This document shows, in pieces, positions 1 to 12,100 of a DNA stretch of 64,000 nt; position 1 is the first letter of the stretch; every line of letters starts with the position of its first letter. The position numbers and the translations under genes are program-made. This DNA is from Ailurus styani. Taxonomy: Eukaryota > Chordata > Mammalia > Carnivora > Ailuridae. The notes beneath the pieces were generated by a model. That model was not told where the DNA came from. It did not search any database and was given only the letters and a program-made list of their open reading frames with translations. The stretch spans positions 10,027,367 to 10,091,366 of the forward strand of contig LNAC01000008.1 of assembly GCA_002007465.1 (NCBI GenBank). Reading direction: 5' to 3'.

Positions 1-2640
1 GTCTGTTTTTCTGCCAGTACCATACTGTCTTGATGATGACAGCTTTGTAATAGAGCTTGAAGTCTGGAATTGTGATGCTTCCAGCTTTGGTTTTCTTTTT
101 CAAAATTCCTTTGGCTATTCAGGGTCTTCTCTGGTTCCATATAAATTTTAGGATTATTTGTCCCATTCTTTGAAAAAAGTTGATGGTATTTTGATAGTGA
201 TTGCATTAAATGTATAGATTGCTCCAGGTAACATAGACATTTTCACAATATTTTTTCCTCCAATTCATGAGTATGGAACATTTTCCCACTTCTTTGTGTC
301 TTCCTCAATTTCTTTCATGAGTATTTTATAGTTTTCTGAGTACAGATCCTTTGCCTCTTTGGTTAGGTTTATTCCTAGGTATCTTATGGTTTTGGGTGCA
401 ATTGTAAATAGGATTGACTCCTTAATTTCTCTTTCTTCTGTCTTGCTGTTGGTGTATGGAAATGCAGCTGATTTCTGTGCATTGATTTTATATCCTGACA
501 CTTTACTGAATTCCTACATGAGTTCTAGCAATTTTGGTGGGAGTCTTTTGGGTTTTCCACATTAGGTATCATATCATCTGCAAAGTGTGAGAGTTTGACT
601 TTTTTGCCTATTTGGATACCTTTTATTTCTTTTCGTTGTCTGATTGCTGAGGCTAGGACTTCTAGTACTATGTTGAATAGCAGTGGTGATAGTGGACAGC
701 CCTGCCGTGTTCCTGACTTTAGGGGAAAAGCTCTCAGTTTTTCTCCATTGAGAATGATATTCGCTGTGGGTTTTTCATGGATAGTTTTTATGATATTGAG
801 GTATGTACCCTCTATCCCTACACTGTGAAGAGTTTTAATCAGGGTGCTGTACTTTGTCAAATGCTTTTTCAGCATCTATTGAGAGGATCATATGGTTCTT
901 GTTCTTTCTTTTATTAATGTATTGTAACACATTGATTTGTGGATGTTTAACAAACCTTGCAGCACAGGAATAAATCCCATGTGGTTATGGTGAATAATGC
1001 TTTTAATGTACTGTTGGATCCTATTGGCTAGTATTTTGGTGAGAATTTTTGCATCCATGTTCATCAAGGGTATTGGTCTGTAATTCTCTTTTTTGATGAG
1101 GTCTTTGTCTGGTTTTGGGATCAAGGTAATGCTCATCTCATAAAATGAGCTTGGAAGTTTTCCTTCCATTTCTATTTTTTGGAACAGTTTCAGGAGAATA
1201 GGTATTAATTCTTTTTTAAATGTTTGGTAGAAGTCCCCTGAGAAGCCGTCTGGCCCTGGGCTCTTGTTTGTTGGGAGATTTTTGATGACTGCTTCAATCT
1301 CCCTATTGCTATGGGTCTTTTCAGGTTTTCTATTTCTTCCCAGTTCAGTTTTGGTCATTTATACATCTCTAGGAATGCATCCATTTCTTCCAGATTGTCT
1401 AATTTGCTGGCATATAGTTGCTCATAATATGTTCTTATAATTGTATTTCTTTGGTGTTGGTTGTGATTGCTCCTCTTTCATTCATGATTTTATTAATTTG
1501 GGTCCTTTCTTTTTTATTTTTGATAAGTCTGGCCAGGGGTTTATCATTCTTATTCTTTCAGAGAACCAGTTCCTAGTTTCATTGATCTGTTCTACTGTTC
1601 TTTTGGTTCCTATTCCATTGATTTCTGCTCTGACCTTTATTATTTCTCTTCTCTTCCTGGGTTTAGGCTTTATTTGCTGTTCTTGCTCCAGTTCCTTTAG
1701 ATGTAGGGATGTAGGGTTAGGTTGTGTATTTAAGACCTTTCTTATTTCTTGAAAATCCTTGCATTACTATATACTTCCTTCTTAGGACCATCTTTGCTGC
1801 ATTCCAAAGATTTTGAACAGTTGTGTTTTCATTTTCATTTGTTTCCATGAATTTTTAAAAAATTCTTCTTTAATTTCCTGGTTGACCCATTCATTCTTTA
1901 GTAGGATGCTCTTTAGCCTCCATGTATTTGAATTCTTTCCAAATTTCCTCTTGTGATTGAGTTCTAGTTTCAAAGCACTGTGGTCCAAAAATATGCAGGG
2001 AATGATCCCAATCTTTTGGTACAGTTGAGACCTGATTTGTGACCCAGGATGTGATCTATTCTGGAGAATGTTCCATGTATACTAGAGAAGAATGTGTATT
2101 CTGTTGCTTTGGGATGAAATGTTCTGAATATATTTGTGAAGTCCATCTGAAACAGTGCGTCATTTAAAGCCTTTATTTCCTTGTTGAAGTTTTGCTTAGA
2201 TGATCTGTCCATTTCAGTGTGGGGGGGGTTAAATTCCCCTAATATTGTATTATTGTTGCTGTGTTTCTTTGATTTTGTTATTAATTGGTCTCATGTTAGG
2301 GACATAGATATTTAAAATTGTTAGAACTTCTTGTTAGATAGACCCTTTAAGTATGATATAATGTCTTTCCTCATCTCTTATTATAGTCTTAGGTTTAAAA
2401 TCTAACTTGTCTGATATGAGGTTTGCTACCCCAGCTTTCTTTTGATGTCCATTAGCATGGTAAATGGTTTTCCACCCCTCATTTTAAATCTGGAGGTGTC
2501 TTTGGGTCTAAAATGAGTCTCTTGCAGACAGCATATTGATAGATCTTGTTTTTTTTTTAATCAAATCTGATACCCTGTGTCTTTGATTGGGGCATTTAGC
2601 CCCTTTACATTCAGGGTAACTATTGAAAGATAAGAATTTA
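1..2640 (-). pseudogene. L1 ORF2 remnant (endonuclease and reverse transcriptase), broken and partial
   Basis: Minus-strand translation shows ORF2-like blocks. They include a reverse transcriptase segment with an FADDM catalytic motif (within 525-875), an upstream RT block with a SPGPDGF motif (888-1358), a C-terminal block with [10 protein letters not shown] (265-501), and endonuclease-like pieces at 1782-2212. The blocks fall in all three minus-strand reading frames and are separated by stops, so at least two frameshifts are present besides point stops. ORF2 of L1 is about 1275 residues, so its remainder lies to the left of the window. No intact protein is encoded. Confidence 0.9.
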
Positions 2641-2699
2641 GTGCCATTGTATTTCATGTAAGGTGACTGTTACTGTATATTGTCTCTGTTCCTTTCTGG

Positions 2700-3560
2700 T
2701 CTATGTTACTTTTAGGCTCTCTTTGCTTAGAGAACCCCTTTCAATATTCCCTGTAGGGCTGGTTTTGTGTTTGCAAGTTCTTTTAGTTTTTGTTTCTCCT
2801 GGAAGATTTTTTATCTCTCCTTCTATTTTCAATGACAGCCCAGCTGGATATGGTATTCTCGGCTGCATATTTTTCTCCTTTACTGCTCTGAATATATCAT
2901 GCAGGTCCTTTCTGGCCTGCCAGGTCTCTGTGCATGGGTCTTCTGCCAATCTAATGTTTCTACCATTGTAGGTCACAGACCTCTTGTCACAAGCTGCTTT
3001 CAAGATTTTTTATTTGTCTCTGAGACTTGTAAATTTACTATTAGATGATGGGGTGTTGACCTATTTTTATCGATTTTGAGGGGGGTTCTCTGTGCCTTCT
3101 GGAATTTGGTGGCTCTTTCCTTCCCCAAATTAGGGAAGTTCTCTGTTATAATTTGCTCAATATACCTTCTGCCCCCCTCTCTCTTCCTTCTTCTACTGGA
3201 ATCCCAGTTATTCTAATATCTTTCATCTTATGGTATCACTTATCTCTTGAGTTCTTCCCTCTTGATTTAGTAGTTGTTTATCCCTCTTTCTCAGCTTCTT
3301 TATTCTCCATCATTGGTCTTCTATATCACCAATTCTCTCTTCTACCTCATTTATCCTAGCAGTTAATGCCTCCATTTTTTATTTCACCTCATTAATAGCC
3401 TTTCTGATTTTGACTTGATTAGATTTTAGTTCTTTTATTTATCCAAAAAGGGATTCTCTAGTATCTTCTATGCTTTTTTCAAGCCTAGCTAGTATTTTTA
3501 TAATCGTCATTCTAAACTCTAGTTCCAACATCTTACTAATGTAGGCATTGATTTAGGTCC
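2700..3560 (-). pseudogene. L1 ORF1 remnant (RNA-binding chaperone), broken
   Basis: The 2701-3003 minus frame reads as the C-terminal domain of L1 ORF1p. It has the order K-A-A-x-D-K, then V-T-Y, then P-x-I-P-Y-P-A-G-L-S characteristic of that domain. Upstream sequence to about 3560 keeps ORF1-like AT-rich coiled-coil coding character but is interrupted by stops. The piece sits between the 5' UTR and ORF2 of the same element, as expected. It is not functional as it stands. Confidence 0.75.
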
Positions 3561-5080
3561 CTGGCAGTTGGTACTGCCTCTTACTCTTTTTTTTGAGGTA
3601 AGTTTTTCCATTTTGTCTAGAGAATAGATGAACAAGAGAATAAAATGCTAACAGGGTAACAATGACCCCAGAAAAACATACACCAAACAAATCAGAAGAG
3701 ACCCAAAACTGGGGGCGGGGGTGGGCGGGAGTGTAGAAAAGGAAAAAAAAAAAAGAGAGAATATGATCAGGTTGGTGAACAGAATAGAGCCACACACTAG
3801 ATTTTGGGTGTATTTTGGCCTGTTAGAAGAAACTGCCTCCCAAAATTTTAAAGAAAGAAACTTATATATATACAAAAATGAGGGCAAATACGATGAAGTG
3901 ATGGAATATGACTATAATGAAAATTAAAAAAGATTTTAAAAAGGGTATTGATAAGATGTTGGTTAAAATAGGAAAGAGGAAAAATTTAAAAAAGAGAAAA
4001 ATAAAAAATAAAAATTTAAAATTTGGAAAACTAAAGAACCACGGGGGAAAAAGCCATGAATCCTGTGTGTTGCTTTCCCCTCGTTCTGGAGTTCTGCAGT
4101 TCTCATTGATTGGTGAACTTGGTCTTGGCTGGATGTTCTTGTTGATCTTCTGGCGGAGGGGCCTGTTGCCATGATTCTTAAGTGTCTTTGCCCTAGGCGG
4201 AATTGCACCGTCCTCGCCAGGGGCCAGGCTAAATAATCAGCTTGGTTTGCTCTCAGGAGCTTTTGTTCCTGAACACTTTCCATACAGCTTTGGAGGACGG
4301 GAATGAAGATGGCGGCCTCCTAATCTCTGACCCGGAGGAGCAGAGAAATTGGGACCTCAGTCTTCAGTGCGTCCTCAGAGAAAAGCAGTCAGTCCCTCCC
4401 ATCTCCCTGGTCTCCGGCCGCACTCCAAGCTCACCTGGCCTGTGACTGAACGTTTCTACCTCTGGTGCTCAGCCCCATTTGGAGTCTCCAACCCAGCAGA
4501 TTCCTGCAGCACGCTCCCTTGCTGCTCCTCTCGGAGGAGGAAGGTGAGTCTCCTGGATCTGCCACTTGTGTGGTCCCTTCTCGAAGAGCAGTGGCCTGAG
4601 TGTGCCTTGGATCACCGTTTAAGTTAACCCCAAACTGAGAGCCCCCTCCTTGGCTCTGTCTCTGCAGCCGGCTTCCCCACCGTGATACCTGGGAGCTCTG
4701 CCACATTCAGACACCCCTGGCCTTTCTGTGTCCACGCCGGTCCTGAGACCACACTGTCCCTGTGAGGGCTCCACCCACCATTTAGTCTTTGGAGCGATGT
4801 CCCTCCTAAATGTTCTGATTTTGTGCTCAATGCTCTACCGCTTGCTGGGAGCCAGCCCCTCCCCCTGCCATCTATCTTCCTGTATGTCACCTTGGGTTCA
4901 CTTCTCCACACGTCCTGCCTTCCAGAAAGTGGTCACTTTTCTGTTCATAGAATTGCTGCTATTCTTTTCTTTAATATCCTATTGAGTTTGTAGGTGTTCA
5001 GAATGGTTTATCTAGCTGAACTCCTGGGACCAGACGAAATTTAGGTTTCCTACTTCTCTGAAATTTTGCTCCTCCCCCAC
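3560..5080 (-). promoter_or_regulatory. L1 5' UTR (ancestral internal promoter region)
   Basis: The GC-rich stretch at about 4100-4990 precedes ORF1 in the minus sense and matches the layout of a carnivore L1 5' UTR. An AT-rich segment at 3850-4030 separates it from ORF1. In active L1s this region drives sense transcription, and in some species antisense transcription as well. Whether this copy retains promoter activity cannot be read from sequence alone. Confidence 0.6.
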
Positions 5081-5581
5081 CACAGTTTCTTTTCTACCAT
5101 CCTTAACTGGTTTTGGTGTTCAAGTGCAGTCTGCCTAAAAGAATGAATTGGGGGCTCTCCATCTTTTTGATTTACATAACAACAGTCAGGAACTGTTAAA
5201 TGACATTAAATTCATCTGATTTTTGATGCATTAAACTTCATTATAACATCATACTGTAAAACACATAAAACATAAACATGCCATTCAACAAAATTATGAG
5301 GCAAGTACCCATCACCACCACCTACTCAAGAGACAGAAAGCAGCCAGTACCCTGGAGCCCCCTGTGCTGTCCCCTCTTCCCCTACCCCAGGTAGACCCAT
5401 TCTGACTTCCTCTTTAGATTTGCCCCTTAAAATGGAAGCATCCCCAAGGAACAGTTTCATTAAAGCCTGGCTTTGAATTTCCTTCTAAAGTGATCACACT
5501 GTGATATTATACTGTGTTATTTTGTGTCTTAATCACTATTGATGAAGTAGGCCTTGATGTCCAATAAAATAGGTCATCGCA

Positions 5582-5762
5582 TTTTTTTTTTTTTTGAGAG
5601 AGAGACAGAATGCAAGTGGAGTGAGGGGCAGAAGGGAATTTCGAGCAGGTTCCCTGATGAACACAGAGCCCAATGCGGGACTCGATTTCATGACACTGAG
5701 ATCATAACCTGAGTTGAAATTGAGAGTCCAATGCTTAACTGACTGAGCCACCCAGCTGCCCC
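5582..5762 (-). mobile_element. Can-SINE, older copy, minus strand
   Basis: A poly-T run and a GAGAGAGA-rich segment at the left, a middle with GGGACTCGAT, and a right end reading GAGCCACCCAGCTGCCCC together form the reverse complement of a tRNA-derived carnivore SINE. It is moderately diverged from the young copies elsewhere in the window. Confidence 0.93.
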
Positions 5763-7475
5763 ATTTTATTCTTCAAGATTCTTCATTATTCTCGGCTCTG
5801 ACCTTCCATGTAAATTTTAAGAATGTGCTTGTCAAATTCCACAAAAACCTGATTGGGATTTTGAATAGGCATGCCTTCAACCTGTAAATAGTTTTGAAGT
5901 CTATTTATTTCCTATCGCTGCTGTAACAAATTATCACAAACGTGAAACAACACAGATTTATTAACTTAAATCCTGGAGGTCAGAGGTCTGAAATGGTCTC
6001 ACAGGGCTAAAGCCAGGGTGTCAGTGGGGCCGAGTTCCTGCTGGGTACTCTGGTGAGAATTTGTCTTGTCCTTTTCCAGCTTCTGGATGTGGCCTGCCTC
6101 CTTGGCCCATGGCCCCTTCCTCCACTTTCACAGCCAGCAACCACAGACCGGGTCCCTCCCACACTACTGCTTTCTGCTTCTCCCTCCTCTGTCCCTTCTT
6201 CTGCTGTTAAGGACCGTTGTGATTACATTGGACTCACCAGATGGTTCAGGGTAACCTCCCCATTGTGGTCAGCGGATTAGCAACCCTAATTCCATCTGCA
6301 AACTTAATCCCTTTTGCCATGCAATTTAATACAGTCACAGGTTCTGGGGACTGCAGACAACTTTGGGGGGAGCCGTTACTCTTTCAACCACAGGGAATAC
6401 TGGCATCTTGATAGACATCCATTCTATGACAAGGATGTACCACTCTCTCCTTTAGGTCTTCCTGGAACACTATCCGTAAAGTTCCCCGAGAGGTCTTGTG
6501 TACTTTTTAATCCCGGATACTTCATTTTCGGGGGGCACTATTGTCAATAGTTTGTAATTGGCTTAAGGGTTGTTTACTCTTTTCGATCATGAATGAATGT
6601 TTAATTTTATCAAACCCTTTACCTGCACCTATTGAACTGATCATAAGTGTTTTCCTCCCTTACTCTTTTTAAGGCAGTGGATTAGATTAACGCATTTTCC
6701 AGCAATAAACCAATTTTGCCCAAGATTTAACCTTAGACTGAGGTTATGTCCTTTGTATACATTGCAACTTCCCCTCCGATTTTTATTTACAATCTTCACA
6801 TCTATGACCATCAATGAGATTAGTCTATGATTTCCCTGTTTCATATTGTTTTGAGGAGATGCTGGTCTCATAGGTGGATCAGGAAATGTTTCCTACTTTT
6901 CTAGTCTCTGGGAGAGTTTGCTCACTTCTCTTTTTTCCCAGTGAGTATTGGGTAGAGCTCTCCTAATAAGGTCATCTGGGCCCAGAACTGTGACCGGTTC
7001 TGGCTCTTTAGTAGCCATATGACTGCTCAGATTTTTTCCTCTAGGAACTTACCCACCTTAGTTAACCCTTTCGGGTGTGCTGGCATAAAGTCGCTCCTGG
7101 CATCCCTCGCCCCCTTTGAGGTTTTTGGGTGGCTTGGACAAGGAGAGCCCCTCCCCCAGGTGCCTGGAGCTCTGGGGGACACAGGGCAGCCTGAATGCCC
7201 TGTGAGGTGGCAGCTGTCCTGCTCTATTCTCTTTCGCGTTTGAGAAGCTGTAGTAATGTCTTTCGTTGCCAGTGAGAGCGACTTGTGCCTCCTTTTTATC
7301 TTGATCCAACTTCCTAGCAGCTTTTTAATTCCACTCACCTTTTAAAAGACCAACTTGTGGTTCTGCTTTTTATTGGATGTTTTCTATTTCCTTCCTGCCC
7401 GCTATTATTTCCTTCTATGCTCTCAGGCTTCTTTTGTTGTGTTTTCTGATTTCTTGAGGTGGATGCTTAGCCCAC
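5763..7475 (-). mobile_element. Decayed older L1 fragment(s), interrupted
   Basis: Segments at 5763-5905 and about 6390-7475 resemble the reverse complement of L1 ORF2. Marks include a stretch on letting nucleotides pair with the RT region (near 6590-6860) and the GGGCCCAGA-type block near 6980. They are heavily diverged and riddled with stops. A different ancient repeat (5910-6390) interrupts them. Boundaries are approximate. Confidence 0.65.
5910..6390. repeat. Ancient interspersed repeat, family not assigned
   Basis: The sequence begins GCTGCTGTAACAAATTATC and ends near a run of six Gs at 6364. It resembles a widespread mammalian interspersed repeat that I recognise by its wording but cannot name with confidence. 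It has no coding potential. Confidence 0.5.
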
Positions 7476-8045
7476 CTTTCTCAGCTTTCTCTTATATATA
7501 CTGCACTAAACATCACATACATATGCGCAAATAGCGCGAGCGTTGCAGACAACCTTGTCCCAAGCATTGCTGGGAACAGAGGCCCCTCTATACTGTGGAT
7601 GACCTCTCTCTGTCCCACAGGGACTCTGGAGGCTACAGCTTGGCCTCCGGGGATGGCAGTGAGGATGGGAAATGCTGCTGGACCCAGGGTCTTCTGGAGG
7701 GAGGCTAGGCTGTGGATATGGGTGTGGGCAGCGAGGGATGGGGGCATCAAGGGTGCCTCCAACAGCTCTGGCCTGAGCCCTGCACCAGGGCGGTGTCCTT
7801 TACTCAGTGCAGGTGAGAGGCCAAGATCCTACTTGGGCTGATGCCCACCAGTCCTCCAAGGGGGAAGCTGGGTGGTATGGGAGAGGGACAGGGGAGCACA
7901 GCCCTTGAAGGCAAGAGGGGGTGGTCCACCTGGGGCCAGCAGCACAGATGGGGGGGCGAGTGTGAGGCAGGAGCCCGCTGTGGGAAGACAGGGTGCTTCC
8001 TGCCCAGGCGCTGCCCCCTCCACGATCCCCTCTGTGGACCAGGTA
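7476..8045. other. Intergenic, no gene or clear repeat seen
   Basis: GC-rich single-copy-looking DNA downstream of AP1M1. Open frames here are short, overlap on both strands and lack splice or family support. Confidence 0.5.
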
Positions 8046-8200
8046 GCGGTTCTTAAACTCTAGCACACACGTGAATCACGTGGAACCTATGAACTCTCCT
8101 CAGCAGGTCAGGGTGGATCTGTGAATGTGCATCTCGGGTGACCTCGGAGGGGACACGGATGCTGCTGCTCTGAGGGCTGCACTCTGAGGAAGACCATCAG
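8046..8200 (+). mobile_element. MER20-like hAT DNA transposon fossil
   Basis: It starts with GCGGTTCTTAAACTCTAGC and contains GTGAATCACGTGG and GATGCTGCTGCTC, in the order expected for MER20-type elements. The right end is unclear. Confidence 0.5.
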
Positions 8201-8289
8201 GTCGGCGCAGGGGTTGCTGGGAGCCCTGCACCTGCCCCTGCTCAGCCATGAGGAGTCGGCCACGTGCTGCATCAGAGGGAAAGCGGGCA

Positions 8290-9152
8290 GCGTGTTTAAG
8301 TAATGGAATTTAATGTAATCATGACACGAACACAGACAGGGTGGTGGTGGGGTGACCCAGCGCAGACGGGGAGGCCTTGTGCTCCCAGCCCTCCGAGGCC
8401 ACCACCTCCTTGGTGGGACAAACACTGATGTGGCCGAGTGACAGCACCGCACGGCATGGCAGACCCTGGGAGGGCACCTGCGCTGAGGCCTCGGGCTGGG
8501 GGACCGGGAGCCCCCGAGGAGCAGGAGCGTCCGCTGCAGAGGCACGGGCCAGGTCGGGCCAGATGCGGGAGGGAACCCAGTGTCACGTGGGCCTCGCTGC
8601 GGAGGAGGGCGCTCTGCCCTCATAAGTGCTGCCCGAGAGTTTCAGGACAAGGGGCGAGAGGTGCAGACAGTGAGGTGCACGTAAACAACAACAAACGGAT
8701 GGGACAGAAACTAGGAACAGTCATGAACCTGTAACATTCAACCGAACGGCAACCAAACAGCGGCCCGGCCGGCCTGGCCAGAGGTCATGTGCAGCCAGCG
8801 GCCGGGTGAGCATCTCCCCATCTTTTTGGTGCCTGGGAGCTAAACAGCACAGAAGGCTGTATTTAATCTCTAGAGGGAAAGATTTCATTTCCTTCCTCTC
8901 AAACTGACTCAGGGGGCAGAGGAACAAGACTTCTCGAAGATGAGCCTCTTTGGGGAGAAGGGACCCAGAGACGAGAGTGGCAACGGCAGAGCAGGTGTGC
9001 CTGGAAAAGGAGGGGTCCCCGGGAGGAGCCGGGAGGGTGGCCGGTGGCCAGGGGTGCCCCTCCTCCATCCAGCAGGCTTGGCAGGTGCTTCCTCCTGGTG
9101 CTTTCGCCAGGAGCCCAGCACCGGGGCCGGGGGGCGCTGGCTGCGTGGCCCC
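8290..9152 (-). other. AP1M1: AP1M1 3' untranslated region (inferred)
   Basis: This is the sequence after the AP1M1 stop codon in the minus sense, up to about 20 bases past the likely poly-A signal at 8309-8314. The length of roughly 860 bases is reasonable for this gene. The exact cleavage site needs transcript data. Confidence 0.6.
8309..8314 (-). terminator. AP1M1: Probable AP1M1 poly-A signal (ATTAAA)
   Basis: Plus-strand TTTAAT reads ATTAAA on the transcript. It lies in an AT-rich patch within otherwise GC-rich DNA about 840 bases after the stop codon. An alternative ATTAAA lies near 8861-8866 and could give a shorter 3' end. Confidence 0.5.
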
Positions 9153-12100
9153 TCACTGGGTCCGGAGCTGGTAATCTAGAATCAGGGAGGGAGGCGTTGG
9201 TTGTCTGCTCTGTACCTGAGGAGGAGGTCCCCCCCCGACCCTGGGGCTGCTGCACGCGCACTGCCCTCTCAGCTGCGTACACGGGTGGGCCGCACGCACC
9301 TCCGTTCTGGGTGATGTACCGGACCCACGGCAGGGCCTGGTAGCCGCTCTTCTCGATGATCTTCAGGTAGCGCACCTAGGGCACGGGCAGCAGGGCGTAT
9401 ACGCACTGTCCTCTCCCGCTCCCCCCCGCTCCCCCCGAGGCCAGGGAGGGGAGGCTGTGGCGAGGACTGGGCCAGCACGGGCAGCGGGACGGGACGGGAC
9501 GGGAGGGGCGGGGGCCTGTCTGTCGCAGGCGGACGCTGCGGGAGGGAGCGGGATGTGCGCCCTCACGCACGGCCCTCCAGCAGACTCCTGGGGAGGGGGG
9601 CCCACAGTCACTTCCCCTCACAGATTTGCTGCGGAGGTGCCTGGGGAAACAGGCCCCGGGGTGGCAAGTGCGTGGACACGAGAGGCTCGGACTCTAGTTC
9701 TGGGGGTCAAACGAGTCTCTGAGCTTGGGGCTGAGGCGCGGGGTTGGGTCTGAGTAGACAGGTGTGGAGAGAGGCAGAAGCGGGCAGCACTGCGGTGCCC
9801 CGGGACAGGCTGACCCTCGCCGACGCTGTCGTCTGGGCCCGCTCATCCGGGCCTGGCCGCGTTTGCTCTGGGGCCCTGGCGACCCTGGCCGCGCGTACCT
9901 GGATGCCAGAGGTAGTGAAGTAGGGGATCTCAAACTTGACGCTGATCGGGGGCTTGCCCTCCTTGTCCTCCGCCTCCACGCTGGGCAGGCCGAAGTGGGC
10001 CCGCATCAGGTACTCCTTGCCCCCCTGGAGGAGCAGACGAGGTAGAGATGGTCAGGCCGACAGCTGCCCCCAGAGAGCTCCAGGCTGCTGGCCTGGTCAC
10101 TGAGCCCCTTCCTGCGTGGTCACGCAGAGTCTCAGCCTCCAGCACACTTAAACACTCACCCCAGGCCTCACAGACTGTCTGGCCAGCCCTGCCGGGCAGA
10201 TCGGAAGTGTGCTGGAGAAAATCAGTAAATTCCAAGCATCGAGACAGTTTCACAAACTCTCAAGGAGGGAAGACTAGTTGCTTCAAGGAAGCCTAGTCTG
10301 ATGGGCCTTGGGAAGAGGGGGCACAGAGCATAGAGACAGTCAGTGCAGGTGCCACTGTGGACATGTGCCTCCCTGCCCAGGCCAGAGTCTGAGTGAACAC
10401 CCCACATACCCAACATCCAGGCGGCATGTGCAAGCAAGGGGGGAGAGGTCAAAGAGAGGGGTGGCAAACGGAGGGAGGTAACAAAAGTAAGAGACTGGGG
10501 TGGGGGCTGACGATGAGCTGGACTGGAGTCCTGCTCCCAGAGGATTAGGAAGGGGCAGCTCTGGCCCCGGAGGCTGAGCAGTGACTCTAGAGATGGGGCC
10601 TGAGGCAGGGCCAGGAAGGCCTGGAAGCCCAGTCCTGCGCTGCAGGAAGGCATCTTGGTCTGGTTGTCCAGGGGCCCAGGGTGTCTCGCCTACAGCAGTG
10701 GGGAGCGAAGACAGTGCAGCTTTGGCCACCCAGGACCCTGCAGTCGTCGATCCCCAGGCTTCTGGCAGGAGTGGCTACTGACCAGCTGCCTCCGCCGCGA
10801 GCTGGGGGACGTCCTCGGGCTTCTCGGGTGAAGCAGAGCCGAGCCCCGGTTCCCCAGGGCTGTGCTCAGGCTCCCTGGCCTGGGATGGTGCCAGTCTCTG
10901 CTCACCGCCGCCGGGGCCAGCGCGAGAGCGGGGATGCTGCCCGAGTCAGGGACATGTGCTGAGTAAAGACTCTGGGACAATGAGGGAAGAATAATGTGGT
11001 CCTAGCAGCAGACAAAGCGGGTGGCAAAGGAATAAAATCAGCTCCGCCAGCCTGTGTATGAGACAATAACCAGACCCCAAATCTGGGCCTTACGAAGACA
11101 AAAGGGAAAATGAAAGCAAGAGCACATGCAGAGGGCCAGGCTGTCCCAGCGGGGCGGTGGAAGCCGGCTCCCCTCCCCTGGCTCCCTCACATTGATGTCA
11201 GGGGGCTGAATTCTCCCACGAAGGAGGCAGACCCACAGGCTGGCTCAGATACCGAAGCACAGCTCTGTGCTGCAAAAGCCGACAAAAGCTCCCCCAGCAG
11301 AAGAGCAGATGCAACAGAGCAGGGGCTGCTGTCACCGGGGAGAATTGAGGGCAGGAAGGGAGGCCAGGCCATGGTCCTGGAGGCTGCAGCCGTATGCTCC
11401 ACAGGGAAGGGATCAGAGTCCGAGTATCTACGAGCACCAACTAACACGGCCACAACCTCGTTAAGGAGATAGTTTATGATGGGCGGAGGGCACCCCAGGA
11501 AGGCAGCACGGACTGGGCGGACCTCACGGGCTCCCTGTCCCGATAACAGCAGCCTCATCTTCCTCTCAAGTGCACCTGCAGTATTTCAAACCCTGACCTT
11601 CTGTTAGCTCACAACGAACACACCGAGAAATCCCAGAAATAGAAACAGTATGAATAACACTCTCTCTCTGGCTTCAGTGCTCCAAATTGGTAGTGAGGAG
11701 AAATGAAAATCAGAAGGCTTACCCCCTAGGAAATTATAAAAGAACCACTGGAGCGCTTGGATGGCTCAGCTGGTTGAGCGTCTGACTCGTGAATTCAGCT
11801 CAGGTCATGCATGATCTTGGGGTCCCGCACTGGGCTCCGCACCCACCAGAGTCTGCTTGAGATTCTCTCTCCCTCTGCCCCTCCCCCCATGCTCATGCAT
11901 GCTTGCTGTAAAATTAATAAATAAAACTTCAAAAACAACAACAATCAACTCTCTATCCGGTTACAGAATTTCTGGATAAGCAAGTCAAATATTACATGTC
12001 AGAATCTATGGGTTACACAGGTAGGGCTCAGAGGAACATCTATGGCTTAAATACTTGTATTAATATAAACTTTAAAACAAAATCATCAAATGAAAATATC

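Larger units (their letters stand above)
1..5080 (-). mobile_element. LINE-1 retrotransposon, 5' end present, 3' end outside the window
   Basis: Read on the minus strand, this stretch runs in L1 order. A GC-rich 5' UTR occupies about 5080-3560, an ORF1 remnant about 3560-2700, and ORF2 endonuclease and reverse transcriptase remnants about 2640-1. The left end of the window cuts it inside ORF2, so the 3' end and poly-A tail are missing. The 5' boundary is placed near 5080, where the minus strand begins with a GGGGGAGGAGC-like start typical of carnivore L1s. The ORFs are broken by stops and frame changes, so the copy is not expected to be mobile. Family-level naming (carnivore L1) rests on my recall of consensus features; the exact subfamily is not assigned. 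Confidence 0.93.

Noticed and set aside
525..1358. Reverse transcriptase frames as a host gene
   Set aside because: The FADDM motif and neighbouring ORF1 and 5' UTR show a broken L1 element.
8899..9299. Extension of AP1M1 exon 11 frame into the intron
   Set aside because: A GTGCGT donor follows at 9299 and the true terminal exon at 9175-9153 gives the conserved C-terminus.
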